This document shows positions 12,564-19,543 of a DNA stretch of 19,543 nt, one piece after another. The notes under the pieces were generated by a model, which did not search any database, was not told the origin of the DNA, and saw nothing but the letters and a program-made list of their open reading frames with translations. Both the position numbers and the translations under genes were made by a program. The stretch is from positions 1-19,543 of the forward strand of contig CAVKYI010000038.1 in assembly GCA_963660435.1 (NCBI GenBank). The letters run 5' to 3'. The DNA is from Hallerella sp963660435 (GTDB lineage: Bacteria; Fibrobacterota; Fibrobacteria; Fibrobacterales; Fibrobacteraceae). Each line of letters opens with the position of its first letter. Positions within the stretch are counted from its first letter, which is position 1.

Positions 12564-13789
12564 CTTTTCCGAGACGCCCCCTGCCGCGCAAATGGCGCCT
12601 TTTCAACCGGGCAGTGCTCCTGGTTCTTGCGCTTTCGGCTCTTCTCCATTGTGGACGCTGCGCGCTCCGTGCCGATGGGGAAAGCGTTGCGGAAAGCCTC
12701 GCCGAAGCAGAGACCCTTCCCCTTCCCGAGCGCGAGCTTTCCGATTCTGCAAGCGCGCCTTTTCTAGAAAACGCCGTCCGGGAAATCAACCTCGAACATG
12801 TCTATGCCCAGAGGGATACGGGACTTGCGCATCTGATGGACACGTTCCTCCGACGCTACCGCCCAAAGGACGCACTCTACCTCGCCGTCGATCCCGGGAC
12901 AAACGAAATCGTCGCCTGGGGCGAACGCAAGGACGACGCCGTACAGATAGAACCGGACTACCTTTCCCGCGCGTCATTCCCCGCCGCGAGCCTCGCAAAG
13001 ACGGTTACCATCGCGGCGGCGTTCGATTCGAAGCGATACGCGACCCACTCCGAAATTCCGATGATCGGACGCGCGCACACGCTCTACCGGCAGCAGCTCA
13101 AGGTTCCCGAAAACTACCGCGGACCGGTCGTGCCGGTTCACGAGGCGTTTGCCAAGTCCTATAACCCGCCGATGGCGCTCGTCGGCATGAACGTCGGCGC
13201 GAAAAGGCTCAAGGCCGCGGCAAGGAAGCTCGGTTTCAACAGCGACTTTCCCGGGAATGTCCCGGAGAAAAGCCGCTACAATCCGCCCGATTCCGGTTAC
13301 GCGCTTGCGGAAGTCGCGAGCGGATTCACGCAGGACGTGACGCTTTCCCCGCTCCAGGCCGCGGCAATCGTCCGGGCAATCCTGCAAGAAAGGCCGCTCG
13401 AAATTCCCTGGGAACGAAACGGCGCCGCAGGGCACGCGCCCAGGATTCCCGTAAAACTCGATGTGGAAAGTTTTTCGAAAAACGCCTACCAGGGAATGCG
13501 ACTTTCGATGATTTCGACGGCGACCGTCGGAACAGCCAAAAAGCAAATGAGCACGCGGAACATCTCGCGGAAGTTCTTTTCAGACCTTGACATCGGCGGA
13601 AAGACGGGCTCGCTCGACGGCGAAGATCCGAAAGGCCGCTACGACTGGTTCATGGGTTTCGCCAAGAGCCGGACGAATCCCGACAAGGCGATAGTGCTGG
13701 TCGTGATGCAGGTCCACGGGCAAATGCGCACGCAGACATCGACCCAGATCGCCGCGCTTCTCGTCAACTACTGGGCAAAGGAGAAATAA
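12560..13789 (+). CDS. penicillin-binding transpeptidase-domain protein
   Basis: A 409-residue membrane-anchored protein. Residues about 15-30 are a single transmembrane segment after a basic start. The transpeptidase core has S144-L-A-K147 (S-x-x-K), S200-Y-N202 (S-x-N) and K348-T-G350, all in the order and spacing of the PBP fold (PF00905). These acylate on the nucleophilic Ser144 and act on peptidoglycan stem peptides. At 409 residues it lacks the long N-terminal pedestal of PBP2 or PBP3 (about 600 residues) and is probably a small class B-like transpeptidase, or a carboxypeptidase. It overlaps orn by ATGA and is followed by lgt with a one-base overlap (TAATG), so the three genes are co-translated. 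Confidence 0.85.
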   Translation: MTFPRRPLPRKWRLFNRAVLLVLALSALLHCGRCALRADGESVAESLAEAETLPLPERELSDSASAPFLENAVREINLEHVYAQRDTGLAHLMDTFLRRYRPKDALYLAVDPGTNEIVAWGERKDDAVQIEPDYLSRASFPAASLAKTVTIAAAFDSKRYATHSEIPMIGRAHTLYRQQLKVPENYRGPVVPVHEAFAKSYNPPMALVGMNVGAKRLKAAARKLGFNSDFPGNVPEKSRYNPPDSGYALAEVASGFTQDVTLSPLQAAAIVRAILQERPLEIPWERNGAAGHAPRIPVKLDVESFSKNAYQGMRLSMISTATVGTAKKQMSTRNISRKFFSDLDIGGKTGSLDGEDPKGRYDWFMGFAKSRTNPDKAIVLVVMQVHGQMRTQTSTQIAALLVNYWAKEK

Positions 13790-14676
13790 TGTCAAACTAC
13801 AGCTGGTGGAATCTCGTCCCGACACATTTCGACGGCGTCGCCATACACCTGGGAAGCTTTCCCGTGCACTGGTACGGCCTCATGTACCTGTTTGCGTTCG
13901 TCACCTGCTACGCGATCATCTGGAGGACAAACGTCAAGCGGAAAATCGGCATCGCGAAACCCCAGATGGACAGCTTCGTCACCTGGGTCATCGCGGGCAT
14001 CCTCGTCGGCGCGAGACTCGGCTATGTCCTCTTCTACAACCCGTCGCACTATCTTTCGAACCCGCTCGAAATCGTCGCGCCTTTCCGCTACAGCGCGGAA
14101 CAGGGGCTTTACTTTGTAGGGATTTCCGGGATGTCGTATCACGGCGGTCTCATCGGGGCGATTCTCTTCGGAATCATCGGGATGAAGCGCAACAGGCTCC
14201 CGGTCTGGGAAACGCTCAACCTCGGATTCCTCGCGGTCCCGCTCGGCTACAGCTGGGGGCGCTGGGGAAACTTCGTGAACGGCGAACTTTACGGCGAAGT
14301 GACCACGAGCCCCATCGGGATGCTCTTTCCGCTCGCCCACGACCTGCAGCTCCGCCACCCGTCGCAGCTCTACGAAATGTTCTTCGAAGGCATCGTCCTT
14401 TTCGCCGTTCTCTTTATCCTCGGGCACTACAGGACTTTTAAAAAGCAGATGCTTCCGCTCTACCTCATGGGCTACGGAACATTCCGCTTCTTCATCGAGT
14501 TTTTCCGCCACCCGGACAGCTTCCTCGGTCGCAACGACCTTTTCGGCATGAGCCGCGGACAGTCGCTCTGCATCCTCATGATCCTTCTCGGAATCGCTCT
14601 TTTCGTCTGGGAGCGTCGTCGGGAAATCAAAAAGGAGAAAGAAGAAAATTCTAAATTTGGCACGCCCAATCCTTAA
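13789..14676 (+). CDS. lgt: prolipoprotein diacylglyceryl transferase
   Basis: A 295-residue polytopic inner-membrane enzyme that adds diacylglycerol to the lipobox Cys of prolipoproteins. It carries the Lgt signature G-R-W-G-N-F-V-N-G-E-L-Y-G and the catalytic H-G-G-L motif (G-M-S-Y-H-G-G-L), with about seven hydrophobic segments. The C-terminus ends in a charged tail (R-R-R-E-I-K-K-E-K-E-E-N). AAGGAG sits 6 nt before ATG 13789. The TAAATTTG box of the next gene overlaps its last codons. It is placed among envelope genes, consistent with the lipoprotein-rich surface suggested by the rest of the window. Confidence 0.95.
   Translation: MSNYSWWNLVPTHFDGVAIHLGSFPVHWYGLMYLFAFVTCYAIIWRTNVKRKIGIAKPQMDSFVTWVIAGILVGARLGYVLFYNPSHYLSNPLEIVAPFRYSAEQGLYFVGISGMSYHGGLIGAILFGIIGMKRNRLPVWETLNLGFLAVPLGYSWGRWGNFVNGELYGEVTTSPIGMLFPLAHDLQLRHPSQLYEMFFEGIVLFAVLFILGHYRTFKKQMLPLYLMGYGTFRFFIEFFRHPDSFLGRNDLFGMSRGQSLCILMILLGIALFVWERRREIKKEKEENSKFGTPNP
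14652..14659 (+). promoter_or_regulatory. putative -10 box of the symporter gene
   Basis: TAAATTTG on the plus strand inside the last codons of lgt, 36 nt before GTG 14695. This gives a leader of about 28 nt, with AGG 7 nt before the start codon. It would let the symporter gene be expressed apart from the lgt operon. Confidence 0.45.
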
Positions 14677-14694
14677 ACGATCACAGGTAACGCC

Positions 14695-16113
14695 GTGGAA
14701 ACAATCAACCAGCTTCTCGATTCCGCAGACAGTCTAGTCTGGGGCATTCCGCTCATCGTTTTCATTCTGCTAGTCGGATTCGTGCTGACGATTCGCCTCG
14801 GATGTCTCCAGGTGATGAACCTGCACAACGCGCTTCGCTACGTCATCCACAACGAAAAGGACGGCGAAGGCGAGGTTTCGAGCTTCGGCGCGCTCTGCAC
14901 CGCGCTCGCGGCGACCATCGGAACGGGAAACATCGTGGGTGTCGCGACGGCCATCGGGACCGGCGGACCGGGCGCACTCTTCTGGATGGAAGTCGCCGCG
15001 TTTCTCGGCATGGCGACGAAATACGCGGAAGGCGTTCTCGCTGTCAAATACCGGACGGTAAGTCCGGAGGGGAAAATTCTCGGCGGACCGTTCTACTACA
15101 TCGAGCACGGCATCAAGGAGCGTTTTGGCCTGAACTTCAAGTGGCTCGCGGTCCTATTTGCGATATTCGGGACGCTCGCCGGGCTTCTCGGCATCGGAAC
15201 GATTACGCAGGTAAACGGCATCACGTCCGCGGTGAACACGGTCATTCCGTCCGCGGAACTCTTCCGCTTCGGGGATTCCTCCATCTCGTATGCGACAGCG
15301 ATTACCGGGCTTTGCGTCACGCTGTGCGTCGCCTTCGTCATCATCGGCGGTCTCCAGCGGATTGCGAAAGTCGCGACGATCGTCGTTCCGTTCATGGCTA
15401 TCTTCTATGTCCTCATCTGCGGATTCTTCCTGCTTCTCAACTTCTCGCACATTTCCGAAGCCATCGAAACGATTGTCCGCGCCGCGTTCAATCCGTCCGC
15501 GGTAACGGGCGGTGTCGTAGGATCCGTCTTCATCGCGATGCAAAAGGGTATCGCCCGCGGAATTTTCTCGAACGAAGCGGGTCTCGGTTCCGCGCCTATC
15601 GCCGCCGCGGCAGCAAAGACCAAGGAACCGGTCCGGCAGGGACTTGTCTGCATGACGGGAACATTCTTCGACACGATCATCATCTGCACGATGACAGGCC
15701 TTTCGATAGTCATCACCGGAGCGTGGGACCCGAAGCTCGGCCTCGAAGGCGTAAACATCACGATGGAAGCGTTCCAGCGCGGCTTCGCGTTCTTTCCTCA
15801 CGGAAGCGCCATCGCTCCCTACATCCTGACGATTTCCCTCATCTTCTTCGCGTTCACGACGATTCTCGGCTGGGCCTACTATTCCGAAAAGTGCCTGCAG
15901 TATCTCGTGGGCAGGGGACGCACGCCGAAACTCGTCTTCCGCTGGCTCTACGTGCTCGCCGTCTTCATTGGACCGTACCTCACCGTGAGCGCGGTCTGGA
16001 CATGCGCGGACATATTCAACGGTCTGATGGCCTTCCCGAACCTCGTCGCGCTGATTCTTTTGAGCGGCATCGTGATGCGCGAAACGAAACGCTTCTTCGG
16101 CAAGTTCCGGTAA
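14695..16113 (+). CDS. AGCS-family sodium:alanine (amino acid) symporter
   Basis: A 472-residue membrane protein. It carries the family signature around residues 85-120: N-I-V-G-V-A-T-A-I-G-T-G-G-P-G-A-L-F-W-M-E-V-A-A-F-L-G-M-A-T-K-Y-A-E-G, and F-S-N-E-A-G-L-G-S-A-P-I-A-A-A-A-A later. About ten transmembrane segments are evident. Proteins of this AlsT/AGCS family bring in alanine or glycine with Na+; the exact substrate is not certain. The start is GTG 14695, since no ATG lies near the conserved N-terminus and AGG is 7 nt upstream. A strong terminator follows at 16134. Confidence 0.92.
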   Translation: METINQLLDSADSLVWGIPLIVFILLVGFVLTIRLGCLQVMNLHNALRYVIHNEKDGEGEVSSFGALCTALAATIGTGNIVGVATAIGTGGPGALFWMEVAAFLGMATKYAEGVLAVKYRTVSPEGKILGGPFYYIEHGIKERFGLNFKWLAVLFAIFGTLAGLLGIGTITQVNGITSAVNTVIPSAELFRFGDSSISYATAITGLCVTLCVAFVIIGGLQRIAKVATIVVPFMAIFYVLICGFFLLLNFSHISEAIETIVRAAFNPSAVTGGVVGSVFIAMQKGIARGIFSNEAGLGSAPIAAAAAKTKEPVRQGLVCMTGTFFDTIIICTMTGLSIVITGAWDPKLGLEGVNITMEAFQRGFAFFPHGSAIAPYILTISLIFFAFTTILGWAYYSEKCLQYLVGRGRTPKLVFRWLYVLAVFIGPYLTVSAVWTCADIFNGLMAFPNLVALILLSGIVMRETKRFFGKFR

Positions 16114-16133
16114 ATATTTCAGCCCTTTCGCTC

Positions 16134-16166
16134 GCCCGTTGCGTTTTCACCGCAATGGGCTTTTTT
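16134..16166 (+). terminator. rho-independent terminator of the symporter gene
   Basis: A 10-bp stem (16134-16143 with 16151-16160, one G-U pair, 7-base loop) runs into TTTTTT at 16161-16166. It begins 20 nt after the symporter stop. Its T-tract runs directly into the putative promoter box of the next gene. Confidence 0.9.
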
Positions 16167-16173
16167 ACATTCT
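16166..16173 (+). promoter_or_regulatory. weak -10-like box of the restriction-modification-like gene
   Basis: TACATTCT follows the terminator T-tract and ends 4 nt before ATG 16178. There is no purine-rich ribosome site (TCTCCCT), so leaderless translation is again likely. It matches the TAnnTTT pattern only partly, so the call is tentative. Confidence 0.3.
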
Positions 16174-16177
16174 CCCT

Positions 16178-18667
16178 ATGCCCTACGAAGATTACCTCCA
16201 TCTCAGGGAAGAACCCCTGAAATCGAAAATCCGCGAGGATCTTTTTCCGAAGTACAAGTACACGCAGCTTGGAAATATCGACTTCGTGATAGCCAAGCAC
16301 GTTACCGAAAAAGAATCGTTCGAGCTATTCGAGGACTTCGAAAACGACAATCTTAAATCGCTCCTGTGGGCAGAAGCCAAGCAGGGAACAAGCCACGACA
16401 TCTACGAAAGCTTCGTGCAGCTGATTCTCACGATCGGAAAGGAAAGGACCTTCGAAAAGTACCTGCCGCCAAAGTTCATCGGCGCGTTCGACGCGGAAAA
16501 GTTCGCGTTCATCAACTACCATGACATCCAATCCGTCTTCTACCAGAACGATTTCAACTGGAACGTTACGCCGTCAAACCACGACACAAAGGAATTCAGG
16601 CAGCTTCACTCGCTCTGCGAAAATCTCCTGAAAGAAAGCTCCATCTTCTTCCGCTACGCATCGCAACGCGCGGAACTCAAGGAATTTATCCGGAAAAACT
16701 TCAAGACCGACAAGGACGCCTCCGAAAAAATCTCCGTCACCAAGAACAACTTCACTTTCGTCTTCCAGAAATGGAGCGAGAGCGTAAAGCCGACAATCAA
16801 GGTTGATTGGGAGCGCGCGAAAGAGGCGGGAATCATCGGAGCGGACTTTTTCCTTGCCGACCTCCTTTCCGAAAACGGCGAGTCGCTCAAGGATTCGCTT
16901 TACGTCGTGCTCAAGAACACGAAATACGAGCTTGCCAAGAAAATCGACGAGCTAGGATTCGAAACTTCGATGAGCGTGGGATTTTCCGACCGACAGAAAG
17001 CCTACAGGGAATTCTGGAGCATCTACGCGCGCCCGCCGAAAGAGGAATACTGGGACTACATCATCGCGAGACGAGACCTTCTCGTTCCGCAGGACATCCG
17101 CGAGCGCAAGGGCAGCTTCTTCACGCCGCAAATCTGGGTGCAGAAGTCGCAGGAATACCTGGCGGAAGTCCTGGGCGAGACCTGGCAGGACGAATACTGC
17201 ATCTGGGACTGCTGCGCCGGGACCGGAAATCTTCTGAACGGACTTACGAACTACGACAACGTATGGGCAAGCACGCTCGACAAGCAGGACGTGGACGTGA
17301 TGATGGACAGAATCGCGGGCGGCTGGAACATGCCGGAGAATCACGTGTTCCAGTTCGATTTCTTGAACGATGCATTCGACGGCGGAAAGATTCCGGCGGA
17401 GCTCTCGGAAATCTTACGCGACGAGGAAAAGCGGAAAAAGCTCGTGATTTACATCAATCCGCCTTATGCGGAAGGCGACAGCCGAAAAGGCGAAGGACGA
17501 AGCGGAGTCGCCGAACACAAGACCAAGGAAATTTATTCCGATTTTATGGGATATGCAAAGCGGGAAATCTACATCCAGTTTCTCGCGAGAATCTACAACG
17601 AAATCGGGAACTGCACGCTTGGAGTTTTTTCCACGCTGACGCATCTGACAGGATCCAAGTTCCACGTTTTCAGGAACAATTTCCGAGCGGAACTCGAAAG
17701 GATCTTTATCGTCCCGGCAAACACTTTCGACAATGTAAAGGGCGACTTTCCGATTGGATTTCAAGTCTGGAACTTATCAAAGAATGCGGATTTTAACACA
17801 ACCGACGCGGATGTCTTTGACGCGAAGGGAAACCGGCTGCCGAACAAGAAAATTTTCGCCTACGAGAACGTAAAGTTCATCAACGACTGGACCTTGGCAT
17901 TCATCGACAAGGAAGCGGAAGACGCGAATTCGAAAAAATCAATCGGGAACATCATCGGCGTGGCAAACGATTTTCAAAACCAAAACACCGTCTGCATTGA
18001 ACGCCCGAACAAGCCGTGGAATCACAAATACCAGTGGCAGATTTCCGCAAGCAACCTGATTCCGAGCTGCATCTATTTTTCTGTCCGGAAATGCATTCCG
18101 CACACATGGACAAATCACAACGACCAGTTCCTTTATCCGAACAACGGCTGGAAATCGGACCCGGAATTTCAAATGAACTGTTTGATTTACACGATTTTCA
18201 ACGGAAAGAACTTTATTTCGTCACAGACACCCTCCCCCATCAACAACTGGGTTCCCTTCACCCGCGAGCAGGTCGGTTGCCGAAAAACGTTCCGGTCAAA
18301 GTTCATGTCGGAGTTTTTAAGCGGAAAGCGGGACTCGCTAGGCGAGGCACGGGGCGGCAGCGGAAATGACTTGTTTGCGAATGGAGATAAAGACTTTCCC
18401 CACCAGGTTCCCCTCGAAAATCTTTCTGCCGAAGCACGGACGGTTTACGACGCGGGGCTTGCACTTTGGAAATACTACCACACGAAGCCGGACGCAAGCC
18501 TTTACGACATCCGAAAGTATTTTCAGGGCACAAATGCCAACGGCAAGATGAACGCGGCTTCCGACGACGCGCGCTACATGGAGCTAATCGGCGACCTGCG
18601 CGAAAAGACGAAAGCGCTCGGTTCGCGCATTGCACGGAAGGTGCATGCGTACGGTTTCTTGAAGTAG
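16178..18667 (+). CDS. type IIG-like restriction-modification protein (N6-adenine methyltransferase with N-terminal nuclease-like motif)
   Basis: An 829-residue protein. ATG 16178 is used; the upstream TTG would lie in the terminator. The methyltransferase core has R-K-G-S-F-F-T-P (residues 310-317), the SAM-binding D-C-C-A-G-T-G-N (344-351) and the catalytic N-P-P-Y (427-430), as in gamma-class N6-adenine methylases. Residues 33-70 show I-D35-F-V-I and A-E66-A-K68, the spacing of a PD-(D/E)XK nuclease site, followed by a helical region to about residue 290. The C-terminal 300 residues lack known motifs and are probably target recognition. No separate restriction, specificity or BREX genes flank it. 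It may restrict and modify alone, or be an orphan methylase whose nuclease part is inactive. Base use is more A/T-rich toward its 3' end than in the housekeeping genes before it. Confidence 0.8.
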   Translation: MPYEDYLHLREEPLKSKIREDLFPKYKYTQLGNIDFVIAKHVTEKESFELFEDFENDNLKSLLWAEAKQGTSHDIYESFVQLILTIGKERTFEKYLPPKFIGAFDAEKFAFINYHDIQSVFYQNDFNWNVTPSNHDTKEFRQLHSLCENLLKESSIFFRYASQRAELKEFIRKNFKTDKDASEKISVTKNNFTFVFQKWSESVKPTIKVDWERAKEAGIIGADFFLADLLSENGESLKDSLYVVLKNTKYELAKKIDELGFETSMSVGFSDRQKAYREFWSIYARPPKEEYWDYIIARRDLLVPQDIRERKGSFFTPQIWVQKSQEYLAEVLGETWQDEYCIWDCCAGTGNLLNGLTNYDNVWASTLDKQDVDVMMDRIAGGWNMPENHVFQFDFLNDAFDGGKIPAELSEILRDEEKRKKLVIYINPPYAEGDSRKGEGRSGVAEHKTKEIYSDFMGYAKREIYIQFLARIYNEIGNCTLGVFSTLTHLTGSKFHVFRNNFRAELERIFIVPANTFDNVKGDFPIGFQVWNLSKNADFNTTDADVFDAKGNRLPNKKIFAYENVKFINDWTLAFIDKEAEDANSKKSIGNIIGVANDFQNQNTVCIERPNKPWNHKYQWQISASNLIPSCIYFSVRKCIPHTWTNHNDQFLYPNNGWKSDPEFQMNCLIYTIFNGKNFISSQTPSPINNWVPFTREQVGCRKTFRSKFMSEFLSGKRDSLGEARGGSGNDLFANGDKDFPHQVPLENLSAEARTVYDAGLALWKYYHTKPDASLYDIRKYFQGTNANGKMNAASDDARYMELIGDLREKTKALGSRIARKVHAYGFLK

Positions 18668-18692
18668 ATTTAGGCGAAGCCAAGCCTGCTCG

Positions 18693-19321
18693 CTAAATGG
18701 TTATATCGCCATCGGTGCAGGTTATCGTAGTGCCGCTATCGAATACATAGGATCCGAGGTCTATATTCTCCCATTCTTCCTTCGTTCCATTATAGGTGAC
18801 GTTCAATGCGCCACACTCAAGGAAAGCATAGCTTCCTATCGACTTTACAGATACCGGAATCGTTATCCTTTCAATGCCGTCATTTTGGTAGAAAACATTT
18901 TCGCCGATTGCCGTGACGCCTTCCTTAAGCGTAACATCCGACAGGCTGTTGCAAGTCGAAAAGGCATATTCGCCAATCGTTCCGGATTCCACGATTACAG
19001 ATTTAAGGGAACTACAGTAACGCCCTCCGATATCACGATGCCGAAAAGGTTCGCACAGTCCTTGAATGCATCGGAAGGAATTTCTCCAAGCCCGGTCGTA
19101 GCTCCCATGTCGAGGATAACTTTCGCTCCGTTGGGGTTGGACTTGATAGCGTCCGTTATCGCGGCAAGGTCGTTCGTGGAGATTTCGCCAGTGATCGAAA
19201 CGCTGTGCACGCCTTCGGGAAGCTTTCCGATTGCGGTCGCGGCATCGGCAACGGGCACCGTTACGATTGTCCCGTCGGAGCAAACTATCCTTGCTTGCAA
19301 GAGGTCATCGTTTTTCTCCAT
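18693..19321 (-). pseudogene. BspA-like leucine-rich repeat protein, frameshifted
   Basis: Two minus-strand frames make up one protein. The first, from ATG 19321 (MEKNDDLLQARIV; an in-frame TTG lies at 19336), covers a capping domain and the first repeat (S-D-A-F-K-D-C-A-N-L-F-G-I-V-I-S-E-G-V-T) and soon stops. The second resumes at Y-C-S-S-L-K-S-V-I-V-E-S-G-T-I-G-E-Y-A-F and runs to a stop at 18693 with further LRR_5 units. The family pattern is E-G-V-T-x-I-G-x-x-A-F-x-x-C-S-S-L. The missing I-G-x-x-A-F between GVT and YCSSL, plus the frame change near 19010-19025, points to a small deletion within a repeat. No signal peptide is visible. Such proteins are repetitive ligand- or surface-binding scaffolds; no role can be assigned. 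It converges on the restriction-modification gene 25 bp away. Confidence 0.75.
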
Positions 19322-19398
19322 TTTTCCGTTTTGCAAAAGTTTAGAAAAATGCAGAAAAAAGGAAAACTAAATTTCCCATTTCGCGACAATCGAATTAT

Positions 19399-19543
19399 GG
19401 TCACCTCTAAAAATTCAATTTTCAAAAATTTGGTTGCGACGCTTCACGCTGGTTCGTCATTCAAAGAGGCAAATACATCCAGTATTCACCGCTTTTCATT
19501 CCTGCCTTCGCTTGGTCTCATTCAAATTTTCTTAACCAAAGCA
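19399..19543 (-). mobile_element. MITE-like element, copy D (long form, cut by window edge)
   Basis: The 145 visible bases are the reverse complement of copy A with only three mismatches (about 98% identity), starting at GGTCACCTCTAAAAATT. The far end, expected about 16 bases past the window, and its target duplication are not visible; the left flank is TTAT. It is 77 bp upstream of the leucine-rich-repeat gene start. Confidence 0.9.

Noticed and set aside
14802..16220. A 472-codon frame in another phase of the symporter region
   Set aside because: Its product is Arg/His-rich with no membrane segments, typical of a shifted frame; the symporter frame carries the family signature.
18668..18692. 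AGGC/GCCT hairpin between the converging genes as a shared terminator
   Set aside because: The stem is 4 bp and no T-tract follows on either strand.

Overview
The window looks like a chromosomal segment from Fibrobacter (phylum Fibrobacterota). The evidence is poly-serine linkers in secreted proteins, a lipoprotein with the Fibrobacter-type 'major paralogous' domain (W-M-x-x-N-L-N-Y-A ... C-P-x-x-W-H-V-P-T), a cellulose-binding-like module on a secreted protease, and TAAATTT(G)-type -10 boxes. This genus call rests on family recognition from the sequence, not on a database search.

Region 1 (1-3247, minus strand): the first 17 codons of a probable gmd (GDP-mannose 4,6-dehydratase) lie at the left edge. 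Upstream of it are a DUF2279-like exported protein and two related DUF5683-like exported proteins, one with a long Ser-rich linker. All are on the minus strand with short gaps, so they may be one envelope or glycan-linked transcription unit.

Region 2 (3245-8372, minus strand): a secreted-protein operon reads 8372 to 3245. It encodes a very large subtilisin-like protease, a Fibrobacter-type lipoprotein that overlaps it by ATGA, and a small exported protein. The operon is decaying. The protease gene is split by two copies of a short non-autonomous inverted-repeat element (MITE-like). Removing each copy with one 4-bp target duplication restores a single 1207-codon frame. The small exported gene has a -1 frameshift. 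A third, older copy of the element lies just upstream of the operon and a fourth, 98% identical to the first, runs off the right edge.

Region 3 (8574-11977): rpsF-rpsR-rplI (S6-S18-L9) with a good promoter, a structured leader and a strong terminator; then an outer-membrane-like exported protein and fabF with its own terminator. All are on the minus strand.

Region 4 (11970-16166, plus strand): orn (oligoribonuclease), a penicillin-binding transpeptidase and lgt overlap one another as an operon, followed by an AGCS-type sodium:amino-acid symporter with its own -10 box and a terminator. The orn and fabF promoters are divergent and share an AT-rich core.

Region 5 (16166-19543): an accessory patch. 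It holds a single-polypeptide restriction-modification-like protein (PD-(D/E)XK-like N-terminus, N6-adenine methyltransferase core), a frameshifted BspA-like leucine-rich-repeat gene, and the fourth repeat element. No transposase, tRNA, rRNA or CRISPR array was found.

The most notable signals are the MITE-like family with its two scars in one protease gene, the unusual architecture of that protease (CBM3-like, S8, internal insertion, CUB-like), and TAAATTT-type boxes placed 3-7 nt before start codons, which suggests leaderless transcripts.
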